20,576 bases of DNA from DSNY01 sp964539745 (GTDB lineage Bacteria; Pseudomonadota; Gammaproteobacteria; Burkholderiales; Burkholderiaceae_F): NCBI GenBank assembly GCA_964539745.1, contig CAZIJU010000064.1, forward strand, positions 1-20,576. The letters run 5' to 3'. Positions 7,343 to 14,559 of this stretch are shown piece by piece. How positions within the stretch are numbered: position 1 is the first letter of the stretch; every line of letters begins with the position of its first letter. The notes beneath the pieces are model-generated. The model did not search any database, was not told the DNA's origin, and worked only from the letters and a program-made list of their open reading frames with translations. A program made the position numbers and the translations under genes.

Positions 7343-8503
7343 ATGGTCGTCAAGCCCGGATCCGTCGGCGTGGTCGTGCCGCAGCCGATGCACTTCGCCG
7401 AGCCACTCGCGCTCGCCAGCGGTGCGTCGATCGGCGACTACACGCTGATGGTCGAAACGTACGGCGAGCTCAATGCCGACCGCAGCAATGCGGTGCTCGT
7501 CTGCCATGCGCTGAACGCCTCGCATCACGTCGCCGGCGTCTACGCCGACGCGCCGCGCAACGTCGGCTGGTGGGACAACATGGTCGGCCCCGGCAAGCCG
7601 GTCGACACCAACCGTTTCTTCGTCGTCGGCGTCAACAATCTGGGATCGTGCTTCGGTTCGACCGGACCGATGTCGATCAATCCCGCGACCGGCAAGCCGT
7701 ACGGCGCGAGCTTTCCGGTCGTCACGGTCGAAGACTGGGTCAACGCGCAGGCGCGGGTGGCGGACCGCCTCGGCATCGCGCGCTGGGCCGCGGTGATGGG
7801 CGGCTCGCTCGGCGGCATGCAGGCGCTGTCGTGGACGATCCAGTATCCGGAGCGCATCGCGCACTGCGTGGCGATCGCCACCACGCCGAAGCTCACCGCG
7901 CAGAACATCGCGTTCAACGAGGTCGCGCGCACGGCGATCCGCTCCGATCCCGATTTCCACGGCGGCGACTACTACGCGCACGGTGTCGTCCCGAGGCGCG
8001 GCTTGCGCGTGGCACGGATGATCGGCCACATCACGTATCTGTCGGGTGAAGACATGGCCGAGCGGTTCGGCCGCGCGATGCGCGCCGACGACTACCAGTT
8101 CCACTACGACGTCGAGTTCGAGGTCGAGAGCTATCTGCGCCACCAGGGCGAAAAGTTCTCGGAGTACTTCGACGCGAACACCTATTTGCTGATCACGCGT
8201 GCGCTCGACTATTTCGACCCGGCGCGCGCCGCCGGCGGCGATCTGAAGCGGGCGCTCGCGCCCGCGCGCGCGAAGTTCTTCCTCGCCTCGTTCACGACCG
8301 ACTGGCGTTTCTCTCCGGCGCGCTCGCGCGAGATCGTCGAGGCGCTGGTCGCCAACGACCGCGACGTCGTCTACGCCGAGATCGACGCACCGCACGGCCA
8401 CGATGCGTTCCTGCTCGACGACGCGCGCTACCACAACGTCGTGCGGGCCTACTTCGAGGGAATCGCCGCGGACGTCGGCGCGCGGCGCTCGGCCGGAGGG
8501 TGA
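7343..8503 (+). CDS. metX: Homoserine O-acyltransferase MetX (succinyl- or acetyltransferase)
   Basis: Activates homoserine for methionine synthesis. It is an alpha/beta-hydrolase of 386 residues, with nucleophile motif GGSLGGMQ (Ser155) and the rest of the triad at Asp320 (TTDWRFSP) and His353 (PHGHDAFL). The oxyanion-side segment NNLGSCFGSTGPMSINP is typical. Beta- and gammaproteobacterial MetX proteins of this type are often O-succinyltransferases, so acyl specificity should not be assumed. I start at ATG 7343, where the family N-terminus begins. The frame is open back to a GTG at 7244, but that sequence runs through the terminator. metW follows after 4 bases. The leader suggests transcriptional attenuation. 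Confidence 0.96.
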   Translation: MVVKPGSVGVVVPQPMHFAEPLALASGASIGDYTLMVETYGELNADRSNAVLVCHALNASHHVAGVYADAPRNVGWWDNMVGPGKPVDTNRFFVVGVNNLGSCFGSTGPMSINPATGKPYGASFPVVTVEDWVNAQARVADRLGIARWAAVMGGSLGGMQALSWTIQYPERIAHCVAIATTPKLTAQNIAFNEVARTAIRSDPDFHGGDYYAHGVVPRRGLRVARMIGHITYLSGEDMAERFGRAMRADDYQFHYDVEFEVESYLRHQGEKFSEYFDANTYLLITRALDYFDPARAAGGDLKRALAPARAKFFLASFTTDWRFSPARSREIVEALVANDRDVVYAEIDAPHGHDAFLLDDARYHNVVRAYFEGIAADVGARRSAGG

Positions 8504-8507
8504 TCGG

Positions 8508-9092
8508 ATGACGCTGCGCGCCGACCTCGAACTGATCGCCGGTTGGATCGCGCCCGGGGCGCACGTGCTCGACCTGGGCTGCGGCGACGGTGCGCTGCTC
8601 GCACACCTGCGCGACGCAAAGGGCTGCCGCGGCTACGGCGTGGACATCGCCGACGGCAACGTGCTCGCGGCGGTTCGCAACCGCGTCAACGTGATCCAGG
8701 CCGACCTCGAGTCCGGGCTGCGCATGTTTCGCGACGACATGTTCGACATCGTCGTCCTGTCGCAGACGTTGCAGGCGATGCGACGGGTCGAGGACGTGCT
8801 GCGCGAGATGGCCCGCGTGGCGCGCCATGGCATCGTCAGCTTTCCGAACTTCGGCCACTGGCGGCACATACTGGCGCTGCTCGGCGGCCACATGCCGGTG
8901 TCGAAGTCGATTCCGTACCAGTGGTACGACACGCCGAACATCCATCTGTGCACGCCGAAGGACTTCGAGATCCTCGCCGCCAAGCTCGGCTTCGCCATCA
9001 AGCAGCGCGCGCTGCTCGCCGACGGCCGCGAGGTCGGGTTCGCGCCGCACCTGAGGGCAGAGCTGGCGGTGTACCGCTTCGACATGAGGTGA
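8508..9092 (+). CDS. metW: Methionine biosynthesis protein MetW
   Basis: Class I SAM-dependent methyltransferase-fold protein of 194 residues, usual for MetW. The SAM-binding motif VLDLGCGDG lies at 20-28, the acidic end of strand 2 at GYGVDIADGN (42-51), and MetW-specific stretches at SQTLQAMRRVEDVL (85-98) and SFPNFGHWRHI (111-121). A GGAGG-type ribosome site at 8495-8500 fixes the start. MetW acts with MetX in methionine synthesis. The pair is separated by 4 bases and the cupin gene follows by another 4, so one transcript is likely. Confidence 0.96.
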   Translation: MTLRADLELIAGWIAPGAHVLDLGCGDGALLAHLRDAKGCRGYGVDIADGNVLAAVRNRVNVIQADLESGLRMFRDDMFDIVVLSQTLQAMRRVEDVLREMARVARHGIVSFPNFGHWRHILALLGGHMPVSKSIPYQWYDTPNIHLCTPKDFEILAAKLGFAIKQRALLADGREVGFAPHLRAELAVYRFDMR

Positions 9093-9096
9093 ACCA

Positions 9097-9600
9097 ATGG
9101 GCCTGCGCGACAAGCTGGTTCGCAACATCGACGACGTGCCGCTCGAGCGCTACGCGCGCGAGCCGCGGTACGACACGCGCTGCGGCGGCGTGATCGGCCC
9201 GCGCGTGGCGGGCACGGTAGCGCGCGACCTCGGCGCCGGCTACGACATCCTGGCGCCGGGCAAGATCTCGTGCCCCTATCACTTCCACTACGCCGAGGAG
9301 GAGATGTTCGTGATCCTCGAAGGCGAAGGCACGCTGCGCGTGGCGGGCGAGCTGATTCCGATCCGTGCCGGCGACGTGATCGACATCCCGCCCGGCCCCG
9401 AGTATCCGCACCAGATCGTCAACACGTCCGATGCGCCACTGCGCTATCTGTCGATCAGCACGCAGAAGCGCCCCGAGGTGTGCGAGTACCCGGACTCGGG
9501 CAAGTACGGCGTCTTCACCGGCGACGAGCGCGGACTGCTGGCGGGCCGCCGCATCCATCGCGCCGACGCCGACCTCGACTACTGGGACGGCGAGCCCTGA
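9097..9600 (+). CDS. Single-domain cupin protein of unknown substrate
   Basis: A 167-residue protein with one complete cupin barrel. Motif 1 is CPYHFHYAEEEMFVILEGEG, with metal ligands His62, His64 and a Glu at 68-69. Motif 2 is GDVIDIPPGPEYPHQIVN, with His105. A C-terminal stretch, KRPEVCEYPDSGKYGVF, is distinctive but I cannot assign a reaction. No signal peptide is seen, so it is probably cytosolic. It starts 4 bases after metW with GAGGTGA upstream, so it is almost certainly co-expressed with metX-metW. Candidate roles include a small-molecule isomerase, a dioxygenase or a binding protein; the context suggests a link to sulfur amino acid metabolism, which is inference. Confidence 0.88.
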   Translation: MGLRDKLVRNIDDVPLERYAREPRYDTRCGGVIGPRVAGTVARDLGAGYDILAPGKISCPYHFHYAEEEMFVILEGEGTLRVAGELIPIRAGDVIDIPPGPEYPHQIVNTSDAPLRYLSISTQKRPEVCEYPDSGKYGVFTGDERGLLAGRRIHRADADLDYWDGEP

Positions 9601-9603
9601 TAA

Positions 9604-9816
9604 GCCGTGAAGATTTCGTCACGAGCGGCCGGCTGGTTAGGCGCACGGAGCGCAGGGCCGAGACATATCAAGTGGATCGGCGAGGCCCGAAAAGGCGCCA
9701 GCCTTTCGGCGCAGGCTCACGTGCGCGCAGCGCACGTTCAGCCCGCCGCAGGCGGGCGGCCGCAGCCAACACCGCGCAACGACGCCAGCGGGCCGCGCAG
9801 TAGAAAGATTCACGGC
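9604..9816. repeat. Hairpin-rich spacer with imperfect terminal inverted repeats (candidate small repeat element)
   Basis: This spacer separates the convergent cupin and ampG genes. Its ends form an inverted repeat matching at 12 of 14 positions (9604-9617 with 9803-9816); the right end includes the ampG stop codon. Inside are alternative pairings 9655-9659 with 9684-9688 and 9657-9661 with 9677-9681. Further hairpins are 9691-9696 with 9701-9706, 9719-9726 with 9730-9737 (8 bp, loop GCA), and 9741-9747 with 9751-9757 (7 bp, loop GCA). No credible gene lies here. It could be a miniature mobile or dispersed repeat, a structured RNA, or simply a bidirectional termination zone. Confidence 0.4.
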
Positions 9817-11219
9817 TTCTGAGCTTTCGCCGCGCGCGCGGCCAGCCATACCAGGACGAGCACCGGCGCGCCCAGCAGCGCCGTGCCGACGAAAAACGCC
9901 TCGTAGCCGAAGCGGTCGACCGCCCATCCGGAAAACCCGGCGAGGAACTTCGGCAATAGCAGCATCACCGACGAAAACAGCGCGTATTGCGTGGCCGAAT
10001 ACGCGACGTTGGTCAGCCCCGACAGATACGCGACGAACGCGCTACTCGCGATCCCGGCGCTCAGGTTGTCGGCCGATACGGCGAAGATCAGGAACGCAAG
10101 GTCGTGCCCGCGCACGGCGAGCCAGGCGAACAGCAGGTTGGTCGCCGCCGACAGCGCCGCGCCGGCAGCGAGCGTTCGCAGCACGCCGATGCGCAGCGCG
10201 AGCACGCCGCCGACGAAGGCGCCCAGCAGCGTCATCGCCACGCCGTACAGCTTGGATACCGCGGCGACCTCGTCCTTGGTGAAGCCCATGTCGCGATAGA
10301 ACGGGTTGGCCATCACGCCCATCACGACGTCCGATACGCGGTAGGTCGCGATCAGCGCGAGCAGCAGCAGCGCGTGCCAGCGATAGCGGACGACGAAGTC
10401 GACGAAAGGGCTGACCGCTGCGCCGTGCAGCCAGACGAGCAGCCGCTTCAGGCCCGCGGGCAGCGTGCCGATGCGGGCCAGACGCGCCGCGAACGCGGTT
10501 TCCTGCGCCGTCGGCGTGGCCGTTGCGCGCGGCTGCGGCTCGGGGGCAAGCAGCACCGTGACCATGCCGACCGACATCGACGCGGCCATCGCGAGGTAGG
10601 CGATCCTCCACGGCGCATGCTCGTAGGTCGCTTCGCTCGGATCGAACCGCGCAGCGATCCACAGCACGCCTGCGCCGGCCCAGATCATCGCCACGCGGTA
10701 GCCGGTCTGGTACGCGGCTGCGAGCGCAGCCTGCTTTTCGACCGGCGCCGACTCGATCCGGTAGGCGTCGAGCGCGATGTCCTGAGTTGCGGAGGCGAAT
10801 GCCGTCAGCAGCGCGAACGCGGCGAGCGCCGCCAGGTGCGCCCGCGGATCGGTCAGCGCCATGCCGACGAGCCCGGCGGCGACCGCGCACTGTGCGAGGA
10901 GCAACCAGCCGCGCCGGCGGCCGAGGCGCCGCGTCAGCCACGGCAGCGGCAGCCGGTCCACCAGCGGCGCCCAGACCCATTTGAACGCGTAGGCGAGCGC
11001 AACCCAGCTCAGGAAGCCGATCGTCGTGCGGTCGACACCCGCCTCGCGCAGCCAAAAGGACAGCGTGCCGAAGACGAGCAGCAGCGGCAGCCCGGCGGAG
11101 AACCCCAGCAGCAGCATGCGCACGACCGGCGGCTCGGCGTAAACGCGCAGCGCGTCGCGCCACGCGCGCAGCCGGCGCGCGCGCGCCGGCGACTGCGCCG
11201 ATGACGTCGGCGCGCTCAT
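9810..11219 (-). CDS. ampG: AmpG-family muropeptide permease (MFS)
   Basis: Inner-membrane major facilitator of 469 residues that imports anhydromuropeptides (GlcNAc-anhydroMurNAc peptides) for peptidoglycan recycling. Recognition rests on resemblance to E. coli AmpG: GFSAGLPLLL (39-48), TIGFLSWVALAYAFKWVWAPLVDR (66-89), GRRRGWLL (100-107), SATQDIALDAYRIE (143-156), and a late SATQYALFSS segment. About 12 hydrophobic helices are visible. An ampG gene next to metX-metW is familiar in betaproteobacteria, though the cupin and spacer intervene here. Its start is 97 bases from the divergent M48 peptidase gene. Confidence 0.9.
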   Translation of the reverse strand: MSAPTSSAQSPARARRLRAWRDALRVYAEPPVVRMLLLGFSAGLPLLLVFGTLSFWLREAGVDRTTIGFLSWVALAYAFKWVWAPLVDRLPLPWLTRRLGRRRGWLLLAQCAVAAGLVGMALTDPRAHLAALAAFALLTAFASATQDIALDAYRIESAPVEKQAALAAAYQTGYRVAMIWAGAGVLWIAARFDPSEATYEHAPWRIAYLAMAASMSVGMVTVLLAPEPQPRATATPTAQETAFAARLARIGTLPAGLKRLLVWLHGAAVSPFVDFVVRYRWHALLLLALIATYRVSDVVMGVMANPFYRDMGFTKDEVAAVSKLYGVAMTLLGAFVGGVLALRIGVLRTLAAGAALSAATNLLFAWLAVRGHDLAFLIFAVSADNLSAGIASSAFVAYLSGLTNVAYSATQYALFSSVMLLLPKFLAGFSGWAVDRFGYEAFFVGTALLGAPVLVLVWLAARAAKAQKP

Positions 11220-11222
11220 CGG

Positions 11223-11267
11223 AAGGTGCGTCGCACCTTGAAATGCGGGACGGCGCTCATAGGTGCG
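11223..11267. promoter_or_regulatory. Palindromic site between divergent ampG and M48 peptidase genes
   Basis: A 17-base perfect dyad (AAGGTGCG-T-CGCACCTT, 11223-11239) lies 4 bases upstream of the ampG start. A third copy of the half-site AGGTGCG recurs at 11261-11267. The arrangement resembles a dimeric regulator site with an auxiliary half-site. In RNA from the ampG side it would instead form a hairpin over the ribosome site. No regulator is identified. Confidence 0.4.
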
Positions 11268-11315
11268 GCGAGTCTACCGGTGGCGCTAAGCTCGGCGCCG
11301 TTGCGTGAGGAGCGA

Positions 11316-12125
11316 ATGAAACGCTGGCTGCGGTTTCTGGCGATCGCGATCGCCGCGACCACACTCGCGCCGGTAGCCGCTTCCCAGACGGCCGATGGCG
11401 GCGTGCAGGTGCGCAAGCCGCGTCTGATGCTCGTCCCCGAGAGTGTGGTCAATGCGAGCGCCGCGCAGCAGTACGCGCAGCTCAAGCAGCAGGCGGCCGC
11501 GCGCCGGCTGCTGAACGCCGACGCCCCGCAGGTCGCGCGCGTGCGCGCGATCGCGCAACGGCTGATCGCGCACGGCGCGCGGTTCAACCCCCGCGCCGCC
11601 GCTTGGGCGTGGGAGGTCAACGTCATCGACACGCCGGCGATCAACGCGTTCTGCATGCCGGGCGGCAAGATCGTCGTTTACGACGGCCTGATCGATCGCC
11701 TCGCGCTCGACGACGACGAGCTCGCTGCGGTGATTGGCCACGAAATCGCGCACGCGCTACTCGAGCACGGCCGCGCACGGATGAGTGAGGCGTTGCTGAA
11801 AAACGTCGGCATCAATCTCGCCGCGGCGTACTTCGGCTTGAGCGACGCAGGTGCGGCGCTGCTCGTGCAGGCCGCGCAACTCGCGATTACGTTGCCTTAT
11901 TCGCGCGCGCACGAGGTCGACGCGGATCTCGCCGGGCTCGAACTCGCGGCGCGCGCCGGCTTCGATCCGCGCGCCGCCGTGCGCGTCTGGCAGAAGATGG
12001 CCAACGCGGGCGGCGCGCAGCCGCCGCAGTTCCTGTCGACCCATCCGGGACACGCCACCCGCATCCGCGAAATCGAAGCCGCGCTGCCGCGCCTGCTGCC
12101 GCTGTACGCGGCGGCGCGGCGCTGA
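11316..12125 (+). CDS. M48-family zinc metallopeptidase, secreted or periplasmic
   Basis: A 269-residue protein with an N-terminal Sec signal peptide (1-23) and a gluzincin catalytic domain. The zinc motif is HEIAH (142-146) inside VIGHEIAHALLEHG, and the third ligand is Glu200 in RAHEVDADLAGLELAARAGFD. STHPGHATRI (241-250) is the usual C-terminal M48 motif. It resembles the LoiP/YcaL-like M48 proteins involved in envelope protein quality control, but no lipobox is present. The start at 11316 is fixed by GAGGAG 5-9 bases upstream and by the signal peptide. It is transcribed away from ampG and converges on xthA with only 11 bases between stop codons. Confidence 0.92.
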   Translation: MKRWLRFLAIAIAATTLAPVAASQTADGGVQVRKPRLMLVPESVVNASAAQQYAQLKQQAAARRLLNADAPQVARVRAIAQRLIAHGARFNPRAAAWAWEVNVIDTPAINAFCMPGGKIVVYDGLIDRLALDDDELAAVIGHEIAHALLEHGRARMSEALLKNVGINLAAAYFGLSDAGAALLVQAAQLAITLPYSRAHEVDADLAGLELAARAGFDPRAAVRVWQKMANAGGAQPPQFLSTHPGHATRIREIEAALPRLLPLYAAARR

Positions 12126-12137
12126 GTGCCGCGCCGC
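12111..12137. terminator. Hairpin spanning both stop codons of convergent M48 and xthA genes
   Basis: A 10-bp GC-only perfect stem (12111-12120 with 12128-12137) closes a 7-base loop that contains the M48 stop codon. The outer base touches the xthA stop. No T-run follows on either strand. It may act as a shared bidirectional roadblock or 3'-end stabiliser. Confidence 0.5.
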
Positions 12138-12913
12138 TACAGCCGTGCCGCGTACTCGATGACGAGCGGCGCGTGGTCGCTGAAGCGCTGCTTGGTGTAG
12201 ATCTCCGCCCGCCTCGCCTTCGCCGCGATGCCGGGGGTGGCGATCTGGTAGTCGATGCGCCAGCCGACGTTCTTCGCCCAAGCCTGGCCGCGGTTGCTCC
12301 ACCACGTGTACTGGCCGGGACGCGGGTCGAGCCGGCGGAACACGTCGACCCAGCCCTGCCTTTCGAACAGCTCGGTGAGCCACGCGCGCTCCTCCGGCAG
12401 GAAGCCGGAATTCTTCTGGTTGCTGCGCCAGTTCGCGAGATCGATCTCCTTGTGCGCGATGTTCACGTCGCCGCACAGCACGATCTCGCGTCCGCTCGCG
12501 TGCAGTTTCGCCAGGTGCGGCATGAACGCGTCGAGGAAGCGGAATTTCGACGCCTGCCTTTCCGGCGAACTCGAGCCCGACGGGAAATACACCGAAACGA
12601 CCGTCAGGTGCGTGAATTCGGCCTCGATGTAGCGGCCCTCGTCGTCGAACTCGGCCACGCCGAAGCCGAGCTGCACGCGCTTCGGTTTCTTTTTCGAGTA
12701 CAGCGCGGTGCCCGCGTAGCCCTTCTTCTTGGCGCAGTAGAAGATGCTGTGCAGGCTGTCGTGGTAGCGGTAGCGCTCGGGGATGTCCTGCTCGTGCGCC
12801 TTGACTTCCTGCAGGCAAAGCACGTCGAGGTCGGCGCGGCGGACCCAGCGGAACAGTCCCTTGGCGGCCGCCGAGCGGATGCCGTTGACATTGAGCGTAG
12901 CGATGCGGATCAC
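12137..12913 (-). CDS. xthA: Exodeoxyribonuclease III
   Basis: AP endonuclease and 3'-5' exonuclease of base-excision repair, 258 residues, of the Mg-dependent EEP fold. The catalytic set is intact: Asn8 (LNVNGIR), Glu36 (LQEVK), Tyr109 (VSVYFPSG), Asp149 and Asn151 (GDVNIAH), Asp221 (GWRIDY), and Asp246-His247 (FSDHAPL). Length and motif spacing match ExoIII of the XthA/ExoA class. It is divergent from pyrE, and the 116-base intergenic region carries two dyads. Confidence 0.97.
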   Translation of the reverse strand: MIRIATLNVNGIRSAAAKGLFRWVRRADLDVLCLQEVKAHEQDIPERYRYHDSLHSIFYCAKKKGYAGTALYSKKKPKRVQLGFGVAEFDDEGRYIEAEFTHLTVVSVYFPSGSSSPERQASKFRFLDAFMPHLAKLHASGREIVLCGDVNIAHKEIDLANWRSNQKNSGFLPEERAWLTELFERQGWVDVFRRLDPRPGQYTWWSNRGQAWAKNVGWRIDYQIATPGIAAKARRAEIYTKQRFSDHAPLVIEYAARL

Positions 12914-12939
12914 GGGGCGGTTCCGTGGGTCGAGCGGTG

Positions 12940-12987
12940 CGATTCGCGCGAATCGTATGGTGCGCGAATCATCGCATCTGCGATACT
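12940..12987. promoter_or_regulatory. Dyads and -10-like element in the divergent xthA/pyrE promoter region
   Basis: A perfect 16-base palindrome lies at 12940-12955, and its half-site GCGCGAATC recurs at 12962-12970, 16 bases further on. A second dyad, ATCGCA-TC-TGCGAT (12971-12984), overlaps GATACT (12982-12987), a plausible pyrE -10 element. No convincing -35 is visible. The layout suggests a site for a regulator controlling one or both genes; its identity is unknown. Confidence 0.4.
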
Positions 12988-13029
12988 GCCGCCCTGTTTC
13001 GGCAAGGACGGTCCGGTCGTTCGGGGCGG

Positions 13030-13707
13030 ATGGATCAGATCAAGCGGCAGTTCATCGAATTCGCGGTGGCGAGCGGCGTACTGCGCTTCGGCGAGTTTGT
13101 CACGAAGGCGGGGCGCAGGTCGCCGTACTTTTTCAACGCCGGGCTGTTCAACCGCGGTTCGTTGCTCGGCGCGCTCGCCCGATTCTATGCGCGCACGCTG
13201 CTTGCGGCGCACGCGGCCGGCAGAGTCGGCTTCGACATGCTGTTCGGCCCGGCTTACAAGGGCATCACGCTCGCTTCCAGCACGGCGGTGGCGCTGGCCG
13301 AGCTGGGCACCGACGTGCCGTTCGCGTTCAACCGCAAGGAGGCCAAGGATCACGGCGAAGGCGGCGTGATTGTCGGCGCGCCGCTCGCGGGGCGCGTTGT
13401 GATCGTCGACGACGTGATCACGGCGGGGACTTCGGTGCGTGAATCGGTGGAACTGATCCGGGCCGCGGGCGCAACACCGGCGGGCGTGCTGATCGCGCTC
13501 GACCGGATGGAGCGCGCCGGCCCCGATCATGCGCTGTCCCAGCGCTCGGCTGCGCAGGAGGTCGAAGCCGCGTACGGCATGCCGGTCGTGGCGATCGCAA
13601 CCCTCGACGACCTGCTCGCGTTTGCCGACTCCGGCGCGCCCGCGGCGGCGCAGGTCGCACCGTACCGCGCCGCGATGCTCGAATACCGGGGGCGTTATGG
13701 GGCGTGA
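13030..13707 (+). CDS. pyrE: Orotate phosphoribosyltransferase
   Basis: Joins orotate to PRPP to form OMP in pyrimidine synthesis. The 225-residue product has the type I PRTase PRPP-binding motif VVIVDDVITAGTS (123-135), the flexible loop RKEAKDHGEGG (102-112), and the substrate segments KAGRRSPYFFNAG and FGPAYKGITLA. The start at 13030 matches the family N-terminus and has GGGGCGG just upstream; in-frame sequence before it is non-conserved. Its 3' end overlaps the next gene by 11 bases. Confidence 0.97.
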   Translation: MDQIKRQFIEFAVASGVLRFGEFVTKAGRRSPYFFNAGLFNRGSLLGALARFYARTLLAAHAAGRVGFDMLFGPAYKGITLASSTAVALAELGTDVPFAFNRKEAKDHGEGGVIVGAPLAGRVVIVDDVITAGTSVRESVELIRAAGATPAGVLIALDRMERAGPDHALSQRSAAQEVEAAYGMPVVAIATLDDLLAFADSGAPAAAQVAPYRAAMLEYRGRYGA

Positions 13708-14350
13708 TCCGGCCCGCGCGGCGGCGATCGCCGCCGCCCTTTTCCTGTGCGGGCTGGGCGCTGCCGCGGCCCAGCAGAGCATCTTCGTTTGCAGCGACGC
13801 CAAAGGCCGCACGCTGAGCGGCGACCGCCCGCCCGCCGAGTGCGTCGGCGCGATACGCGAACTGCGTTCGGACGGCTCGGTGCGGCGCGTGATCGAGCCG
13901 CCGCTGACCCCGGAGCAGAAGGCCGCGCGTTCCGCCGAGGAGAAGCGCCAGCGCGAGGAAGCCGACCGGCAGCGCGCGCAGATGCGCAAGGACCTCGCGC
14001 TGCTCGAAACCTACGCGAGTGAAGAAGAAATCGAGAACGCGCGCGCGCGGGCGCTCGCCACGCGGCAGGCGCTGATCGAGCGCGCCACGCGCCGACTCGA
14101 AGAGCACAAACGCGAGCGCAAGAAGCTCGACAACGAGGCCGAGTTCTACGCGAAGCGCGAGATGCCGGACAAGCTCAAGCGCGCCTTCGAAGGCAACGCC
14201 GCGCTGATTCGCAGCGAGGAGAAGATCATCGCCGACTCGCGCGCAGAGATGCAGCGCATCAACGAACGGTTCGACGCGGAACGAAAGCGCTGGCGCGAAC
14301 TCGTCAGCGCCGGCGCGATGCCCGTGCAGCGCAGCTCGACCGGCCAGTAG
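13697..14350 (+). CDS. DUF4124-type secreted protein with long coiled coil
   Basis: A 217-residue protein of unknown function. Residues 1-26 form a Sec signal peptide ending AAAAQ. Residues 28-55 (SIFVCSDAKGRTLSGDRPP) resemble the DUF4124 module common in proteobacterial envelope proteins. Residues 70-205 are highly charged Glu/Arg/Lys-rich helix, predicted by eye as coiled coil. It probably resides in the periplasm. The gene overlaps the end of pyrE by 11 bases, so translation is likely coupled, although no functional link to pyrimidine synthesis is apparent. The start is supported by the signal peptide and a G-rich stretch just upstream. Confidence 0.82.
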   Translation: MGRDPARAAAIAAALFLCGLGAAAAQQSIFVCSDAKGRTLSGDRPPAECVGAIRELRSDGSVRRVIEPPLTPEQKAARSAEEKRQREEADRQRAQMRKDLALLETYASEEEIENARARALATRQALIERATRRLEEHKRERKKLDNEAEFYAKREMPDKLKRAFEGNAALIRSEEKIIADSRAEMQRINERFDAERKRWRELVSAGAMPVQRSSTGQ

Positions 14351-14512
14351 TCGCGTTTTCGCACGGCCGCGGTGTGCGGCCCGCCGTCCGCGCGTTCGAG
14401 GCGATGCGCCGGTGTGAGCAATTGCCAACGGCATGACCTCCGCCTGCAACCCGCCGTTCGGCCCACTTGTCCCGCCTTTTGGGTCATCCCCGGTTGTTCG
14501 GTCGCGCATTGA

Positions 14513-14529
14513 ATGGGACCATATCCCAT
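14513..14529. promoter_or_regulatory. Dyad upstream of the DUF4382 lipoprotein gene
   Basis: ATGGGA-CCATA-TCCCAT is a perfect 6-bp inverted repeat 30 bases before the start codon, a position typical of operators. The rest of the 209-base interval 14351-14559 shows only a small stem near 14370 and no recognisable -35/-10 pair. Confidence 0.3.
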
Positions 14530-14559
14530 CCGGGCCTGAACCCTGAATGGAGAACCACG

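Noticed and set aside
9635..9642. Integron attC-like core (GTTAGGC)
   Set aside because: It matches GTTRRRY, but no partnering RYYYAAC core or attC-type paired arms occur at the required position.
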